This document shows, one piece after another, positions 54,912 to 58,782 of a stretch of DNA of 58,782 nucleotides. How positions within the stretch are numbered: position 1 is the stretch's first letter; every line of letters begins with the position of its first letter. The notes under the pieces were generated by a model. It was given only the letters and a program-made list of their open reading frames with translations. It was not told the origin of the DNA and did not search any database. A program made the position numbers and the translations under genes. This stretch comes from an uncultured bacterium (GTDB lineage Bacteria; Bdellovibrionota_C; UBA2361; CALJRW01), in contig CALJRW010000055.1 in NCBI GenBank assembly GCA_937976335.1, positions 1-58,782 of the forward strand, in the 5' to 3' direction.

Positions 54912-55328
54912 TTATATTGTAAAGGGATTCACAATCTTAACTCCTTGTATAATCTGAGCATCATTCAAATCTTCTGTATACAGATAGTCGCATTTAGCTT
55001 TTTCAGCAGCCGAAATTATTAACCCATCCCAAAAAGAAATTTGATTGAGTATTGAGCTATCTATTGCTGACAGGACAGTTTTTTCATCTACCATCGATAT
55101 TTCGATATTACGTAGTAGTGACATAAGCCTTTTTGCTTTGATCTCTTCTAATTTTAATTTTCTACTTAAAGTAACATAAAACTCTTGCATAACTTGCGCG
55201 GATGTTACAGCTAATGAAGATTCAACCAGGTCTGTGACAATTCTCCTTGCTTGTTTTTGTTTGCCAAGTTCTGCTTTATCAACGCAAGATACAAAAATAT
55301 TTGTATCTATAAAAACTTTAGCGTTCAT
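54912..55328 (-). CDS. PIN-domain ribonuclease toxin (VapC-like)
   Basis: A 138-residue PIN-fold endoribonuclease. The acidic site is visible as Asp8 (FIDTN), Glu49 (VMQEF), Asp101 (SFWDGLI) and Glu119/Asp120 (TEDLND). It overlaps the antitoxin gene by 11 bp and is transcribed after it, the standard VapBC arrangement. VapC toxins typically cut initiator tRNA or the 23S sarcin-ricin loop; the target is not deducible here. Confidence 0.88.
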   Translation of the reverse strand: MNAKVFIDTNIFVSCVDKAELGKQKQARRIVTDLVESSLAVTSAQVMQEFYVTLSRKLKLEEIKAKRLMSLLRNIEISMVDEKTVLSAIDSSILNQISFWDGLIISAAEKAKCDYLYTEDLNDAQIIQGVKIVNPFTI

Positions 55329-55545
55329 AAAGATCTTCTCTTCTCCATTTCTTGCCCTTTGAACTTAACTTTGCTTCGTCCGCTAATTGAAAAAACTCTT
55401 CAATCCAGTGAGTTTCCTTTTTTTTACTGACTTTGTTTAGGAGTTCTCTTATGAGTGCATTTAATGAAAGTCCATTGCTTGCAGCAAATTTTCTATACTT
55501 TTCTAAGTCTTTTTCATCGAAGGAGATGGTGAGATTTTTATTCAT
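55318..55545 (-). CDS. Ribbon-helix-helix antitoxin (VapB-like)
   Basis: Seventy-five residues from the ATG at 55545 (an in-frame ATG at 55569 adds eight). The N-terminal ribbon-helix-helix shows NLTISFDEKDLEKYRKFA and GLSLNALIRELLNK. The charged C-terminal part (HWIEEFFQLADEAKLSSKG) should wrap and neutralise the PIN toxin encoded next. Antitoxin and complex normally repress their own promoter, which lies in the 55546-55706 gap shared with fabI. Confidence 0.85.
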   Translation of the reverse strand: MNKNLTISFDEKDLEKYRKFAASNGLSLNALIRELLNKVSKKKETHWIEEFFQLADEAKLSSKGKKWRREDLYER

Positions 55546-55706
55546 TACTATAAGCTTAAGATAACACATAAACTGTGTAAAATATAATGTGTAATTTGCT
55601 CGGATTGAAAATTTTAATTATTTCAGTAGATTAGACTTCCGCAAGTCACATTACATAATTTAAACTATGTGCTAATCTCTACTTAAGAAAAGATTAGGGA
55701 AAAAAT

Positions 55707-56471
55707 ATGTTTAAGAATAAAAAAATATTAGTACTAGGTGTGGCAAATAAAAAAAGCATAGCCTGGGGAATTGCAGAATCTCTAAGTCAGCAAGGTGCTG
55801 AACTTTGTTTCACTTATGTTAATGAAGCAATTGAGAAACGTGTTAGACCGCTGGCTGAAGAGTTAGGTTCAACGATTGTTCTACCATGTGATGTTAGTTC
55901 GGATGAAGAGTTAGATAATTTGTTTTCAGAGCTTGAGAGTCAGTGGGGAACAATAGATGGGGTAGTTCACTCTGTAGCTTATGCCGACAAAGCTGACTTA
56001 TCTAAAAGGTTCTCTGAAACCTCGCGTTCTGGATTTACACTAGCGCTAGATATTTCTGCTTATTCTTTAATCGCAGTTGCTGGAAGAGCACAAAAGTTAA
56101 TGCCAAATGGAGGTAGTATTATCACTATGACTTATCTTGGTTCTCAACGTGCTGTTAAAAATTATAACGTAATGGGGGTTGCAAAAGCTGCACTTGAATC
56201 TTCAGTTAAGTATTTAGCTTCTGATCTCGGAGAGCAAGGTATTAGAGTTAATGCTATTTCAGCTGGTCCTATTAAAACTTTAGCTGCCTCTGGTATTCCT
56301 GAATTTAAGGCGCTCCTAAATAACTTTGCTGAGAGTTCGCCTTTAAAGAGAAATATAACTCAAGAAGATGTGGCGGGTACGGCTGTTTATTATCTTAGCG
56401 ATCTTAGCTCAGGGGTAACGGGAGAAACTACATATGTTGATGCAGGCTTTAACATTGTAGGTATAGGGTAA
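55707..56471 (+). CDS. fabI: Enoyl-[acyl-carrier-protein] reductase (NADH)
   Basis: Last reduction of each fatty-acid elongation cycle. The 254-residue short-chain dehydrogenase-type protein has the FabI loop GVANKKSIAWGIA at 11-23, catalytic Tyr153 and Lys160 (Y-x6-K in KNYNVMGVAKAAL) and RVNAISAGPIKTLAASGI. Residue 91 is Ala in HSVAYA, where the E. coli enzyme has Gly93, which lies in the triclosan-binding region. The last base overlaps the first of lptE, so the two membrane-building genes are coupled. Confidence 0.97.
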   Translation: MFKNKKILVLGVANKKSIAWGIAESLSQQGAELCFTYVNEAIEKRVRPLAEELGSTIVLPCDVSSDEELDNLFSELESQWGTIDGVVHSVAYADKADLSKRFSETSRSGFTLALDISAYSLIAVAGRAQKLMPNGGSIITMTYLGSQRAVKNYNVMGVAKAALESSVKYLASDLGEQGIRVNAISAGPIKTLAASGIPEFKALLNNFAESSPLKRNITQEDVAGTAVYYLSDLSSGVTGETTYVDAGFNIVGIG

Positions 56472-57052
56472 TGAAATATATTTTACTGACGCTTCTTATT
56501 CTTCTTTCTTCTTGCGGTTATACATTTCGTGGTTCAGGCTCAATTCTTCCTGAAGATGTTCAAAAAGTGTATATACCTTTAGTTAAAAACAATTCACCTG
56601 AACCTGGATTATCCTCCCTTATTACAGAAGCTTTAAGAGATGAGTTTGAAAGGTATGGAACTTTGTACGTGGTTAATAGCGAAGCAGAAGCTGATGCTAT
56701 ACTTCTAGCCGATATAGTGAACGTTAAACGAGCTACGCAGTCATCAACCTCTACAACTGATACTGCTCTTGAGCTTTCTACTTCTTTTACTTTGTCTGCT
56801 AATTTAAAAAGAGTAACGGGAGCAATGCTTTGGCAGTCTCCAAGAGTAAGTGTTACTAAGTCTTTTGGAACAGAAAGTAACGTAGTAGTTGCAAGTTCTC
56901 CTGAATTTGCAAGTGGTTCTATTAGCAGTCAAGATTTGTCAAACCTTAATGCAAGAGAAATTTCTAGAGGCCAGGAGCAAGAAGCTTTTGAAGATTTAGC
57001 TGAAGAAGTTGCTAGAAAGATTTATTCTCAGGCAGTTTTGCCGGAGTTTTGA
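56471..57052 (+). CDS. lptE: LPS-assembly lipoprotein LptE
   Basis: Plugs the LptD barrel that inserts lipopolysaccharide in the outer membrane. The 193 residues begin with a lipoprotein signal (lipobox LLSSC, Cys15) followed by GYTFRG, the typical CGYxFRG start of LptE. Next come IPLVKNNSPEPGLSSLITEALRDEF-like helices (PEPGLSSLITEAL) and a C-terminal helix. Sequence conservation of LptE is low, but the start motif and fabI context support it. Its 3' end overlaps the convergent gene by 41 bp. It implies an LPS-bearing outer membrane. Confidence 0.85.
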   Translation: MKYILLTLLILLSSCGYTFRGSGSILPEDVQKVYIPLVKNNSPEPGLSSLITEALRDEFERYGTLYVVNSEAEADAILLADIVNVKRATQSSTSTTDTALELSTSFTLSANLKRVTGAMLWQSPRVSVTKSFGTESNVVVASSPEFASGSISSQDLSNLNAREISRGQEQEAFEDLAEEVARKIYSQAVLPEF

Positions 57053-57845
57053 CTTGAATTTTAGATCGCCGTCTATAAGATTCAATTGCCTTAATAAGTT
57101 GAGCGCGAACATCTTCTTCCTCAGTTGTTAATTTTACTACTTTACTCAGAAACCTTTCAGAGAGAGTAAAATTTCGATAAAGAGCTAAAATAACAAGTTC
57201 TACTGTAGGTAATGGATGTTGTTCTTCTGTCTCTATAGCTAATTTTTCTATAACTTTTGGCCTAAGATCTATTCCTTTTTTTAATGCAGCCATAGCTATT
57301 TGGATAGCTAGTTTTTTATAGTTATTTGCGACTAAGGTTAACATGTCATTCACAAGTATGCCTGGTACAGCTTCAATTCTATAAGCAGCAATGATATCTT
57401 CAATAGCTTTGTCCGGAGTTTTAGAGGAAATGTAGTGTCGAATGGTGTTGCTCACAAGCTTCATCTCAGGGAAAGTTTTTATAATTAATTGAGCTAAAGT
57501 CATATTATTAGCCTCAACACACTTTTCTAAGATAGTATTAATAGTTGCTTGCTCTATCTTAATTCCGTGCTCCTTAGCTATGATAGAAATATTCGCAGCT
57601 AGTTCTAATTCTCCTGTGCTACTAAAGTTTGCGATGTCATCAGATACTCTCTTTGTGGTCTGATTTGAAGAGTACTTTTTAGCTATGCTTTTTATGGTGC
57701 CTCTCATATTTTCAGAGTAGAGTCTAAATCTTTGAACAAATTCAGATCTATCAATTGACCCGCCTGTACCTACTTCATCGGTTGCTCCGTGAACTTGAAG
57801 TCCGCTAATTTGACGAAGTAAATGTTGAGTACCACTAAACATCAT
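57012..57845 (-). CDS. Helical protein of unknown function
   Basis: A 277-residue soluble protein. From about residue 75 it consists of amphipathic helices of roughly 35 residues each (GELELAANISIIAKEHGIKI, NNMTLAQLIIKTFPEM, KKLAIQIAMAALKKGIDL), reminiscent of alpha-solenoid repeats. The N-terminal 60 residues are Gly/Ser-rich. No signal peptide, membrane segment or known motif is seen. It converges on lptE, with 41 bp of overlap between the two coding ends. An R1 repeat lies 39 bp upstream of the ATG. Confidence 0.65.
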   Translation of the reverse strand: MMFSGTQHLLRQISGLQVHGATDEVGTGGSIDRSEFVQRFRLYSENMRGTIKSIAKKYSSNQTTKRVSDDIANFSSTGELELAANISIIAKEHGIKIEQATINTILEKCVEANNMTLAQLIIKTFPEMKLVSNTIRHYISSKTPDKAIEDIIAAYRIEAVPGILVNDMLTLVANNYKKLAIQIAMAALKKGIDLRPKVIEKLAIETEEQHPLPTVELVILALYRNFTLSERFLSKVVKLTTEEEDVRAQLIKAIESYRRRSKIQVKTPAKLPENKSF

Positions 57846-57883
57846 ATAGATATAATTGAACTGCTTTTCTTAGTCAAATATTT

Positions 57884-57935
57884 ATAGAAAATCCAACAAG
57901 TTATTTCCGAAAAATAATTTTTAGGCTTTCTATAG
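57884..57935. repeat. R1 repeat, short divergent palindrome
   Basis: Tatagaaa at 57884-57891 and tttctata at the right end (57928-57935) are inverted. Between them are tccaacaagttatttccg and aataatttttaggc, diverged versions of the R1 core. Unlike the other copies it lies at the 5' side of a gene. The rest of the 57936-58062 gap holds nothing recognisable. Confidence 0.6.
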
Positions 57936-58062
57936 ATATCTTAAAGTAAATCAATTGTAAGGGGATCAAAAAGACAAAGAAAAATCATAATTTTTAAGCT
58001 CAGAAGTAATTTTTTAAAAAAACTATGAGTTGTTAGAGTTTGTGAGTTGTTAGAGTTAAAGA

Positions 58063-58638
58063 TTAAACTTTAAACCATTCGTCTCTCAAACGGTTTCTTC
58101 CGTCAAATGCCCGTCTCTTAGCAGTGCTAGTAGGAATTTCAAGTTCTGTAGCTATTTCTTTGAAGGTTGGTGACGGAATGCTATCTGATAAGTGAAATCG
58201 CTCAATCACTAATCTTTCATTTTGAGGTAAGTCTCTAACTCTTTGTCTAACTTCTGCTAAAGTTTCTTTTCGTTCAAGCGCGTTTGAGGGGTCAGGAAAT
58301 CTGAAATTAGCAAACTGAAAATCATCAAGTTCTCCTGTTCTTCCAGGTCCTTGTAAGTCAAAATTTCTTAATCTTTTTCTATGAAAATCCTGACATTGCC
58401 TATAGGCAACACTTTTAATCCATTCAGAAACTTTATCTGGATTTTTAAGCTGTTCTAGTTCTTTTGCAAAATGAAGAAATACTTCTTGCACTACGTCATT
58501 TACATCATTCCAGTCATTAACCTTACTACTAACAATTGTTCTAACTTCAGGAGATAACCTTTCGTGAAGAATGCCTATAACTTGATTTTTTTCTTCCGAA
58601 AATTTTTGCGCTTTTCTAACGAGATCTCCGTTGGACAA
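58063..58638 (-). CDS. ECF-like RNA polymerase sigma factor (sigma-70 family)
   Basis: A 191-residue two-domain sigma factor. Region 2 covers about 22-95 (DVNDVVQEVFLHFAKEL, then WIKSVAYRQCQDFHRKR). Region 4 covers about 125-188 (LPQNERLVIERFHLSD, TFKEIATELEIPTSTAKRRAFDGRNRL), with an intact helix-turn-helix. It starts at TTG, with no in-frame ATG nearby. A perfect TATAAT lies about 26 nt upstream. No anti-sigma gene is adjacent downstream; one could lie beyond the window edge or be absent. Target genes are unknown. Confidence 0.88.
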   Translation of the reverse strand: MSNGDLVRKAQKFSEEKNQVIGILHERLSPEVRTIVSSKVNDWNDVNDVVQEVFLHFAKELEQLKNPDKVSEWIKSVAYRQCQDFHRKRLRNFDLQGPGRTGELDDFQFANFRFPDPSNALERKETLAEVRQRVRDLPQNERLVIERFHLSDSIPSPTFKEIATELEIPTSTAKRRAFDGRNRLRDEWFKV

Positions 58639-58663
58639 GAGATCGATGCTTTCGCCTGTTGTT

Positions 58664-58669
58664 ATTATA
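58664..58669 (-). promoter_or_regulatory. Candidate -10 box of the sigma-factor gene
   Basis: Consensus TATAAT on the minus strand, 26 nt before the TTG start, giving a very short leader. No good -35 is found; the -35 position falls next to the palindrome at 58681-58724, which suggests control by a DNA-binding protein. Confidence 0.45.
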
Positions 58670-58680
58670 CTAGTTCTAGA

Positions 58681-58724
58681 ATTATAAATTTAAACTACCT
58701 CTTGAGATAGTTTAAATTTATAAT
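58681..58724. promoter_or_regulatory. Perfect 17-bp palindrome upstream of the sigma-factor gene
   Basis: Attataaatttaaacta and its exact complement tagtttaaatttataat surround a 10-nt spacer. It sits 12 bp beyond the -10 box of the sigma gene and could be an operator overlapping the -35 zone. Alternatively it is a terminator stem of a gene beyond the right edge. Confidence 0.6.
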
Positions 58725-58782
58725 ACATTTTTAGAAATAAAAAAAAATACTTATTCTAATTCAAAAAAATTGATACTGGTTT

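Noticed and set aside
1..58782. CRISPR array or tRNA/rRNA genes
   Set aside because: No regularly spaced 24-37-bp direct repeats and no cloverleaf with acceptor-end pairing were found by eye; the repeats seen are palindromic and dispersed.

Overview
The window is clearly AT-rich, densely coded bacterial chromosomal DNA. An LPS-assembly lipoprotein (LptE), a TonB-dependent receptor, enoyl-ACP reductase FabI and a periplasmic-type M48 lipoprotein point to a Gram-negative, outer-membrane (diderm) bacterium. Lysine/diaminopimelate synthesis runs through the L,L-DAP aminotransferase DapL rather than the succinylase route used by most Proteobacteria. Gene order and AT-richness fit an uncultivated or poorly sampled diderm lineage; the sequence alone does not let me name the phylum.

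Layout. (1) 1-3.3 kb: a two-domain methyltransferase and a CPA2-type antiporter with a PTS EIIA-like tail, both on the minus strand. (2) 3.4-10.1 kb: a lysine operon lysA-lysC-dapB-dapA-asd (minus), divergent from dapL (plus). These six genes convert aspartate to L,L-DAP and decarboxylate meso-DAP; only the epimerase DapF is missing locally. (3) 10.4-22.9 kb: the beta operon secE-nusG-rplK-rplA-rplJ-rplL-rpoB-rpoC. NusG carries a long acidic N-terminal extension, and a structured 556-bp gap with a tandem repeat precedes rpoB. (4) 23.0-32.3 kb: an accessory block between rpoC and rpsL, which are adjacent in many bacteria. It holds an asparaginase-like half protein, a small secreted protein, an AmgK-like sugar kinase, a BadF-type GlcNAc kinase, a NagZ-SpoIID fusion, a TPR protein, a small unknown protein and an M48 lipoprotein. 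I read the kinases plus the fusion as a peptidoglycan-recycling set. (5) 32.6-51.4 kb: the str, S10, spc and alpha operons in near-canonical order from rpsL to rplQ, with adk after secY. rpsD, infA and map are not in their usual places. (6) 51.5-58.8 kb: a PhzF-family protein, a TonB-dependent receptor, a VapBC-type toxin-antitoxin pair, fabI-lptE, an unknown helical protein and an ECF-like sigma factor.

The most distinctive feature outside the genes is a set of short palindromic repeats in intergenic DNA, often just downstream of stop codons. R1 has five copies or fragments (1-159, 3376-3415, 29279-29330, 54797-54830, 57884-57935). R2 is a 39-bp inverted repeat at 26589-26687 with a half copy at 22983-23028, bracketing part of the accessory block. 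R3 is a 209-bp fold-back element at 52498-52706. R4 is a 79-81-bp element at 10117-10195 and, inverted, at 51477-51557. None encodes a protein; they look like REP/MITE-type elements and may double as RNA 3'-end structures.

Translation starts are varied: TTG (secE, sigma factor), GTG (rplC, fusA, rpsK, AmgK-like) and possibly AUU/AUC for one small unknown gene. Coordinates of starts were adjusted where ribosome-binding sites or family length argued for it (dapL, rplB, NagZ-SpoIID, the secreted protein, GlcNAc kinase, vapB, phzF).
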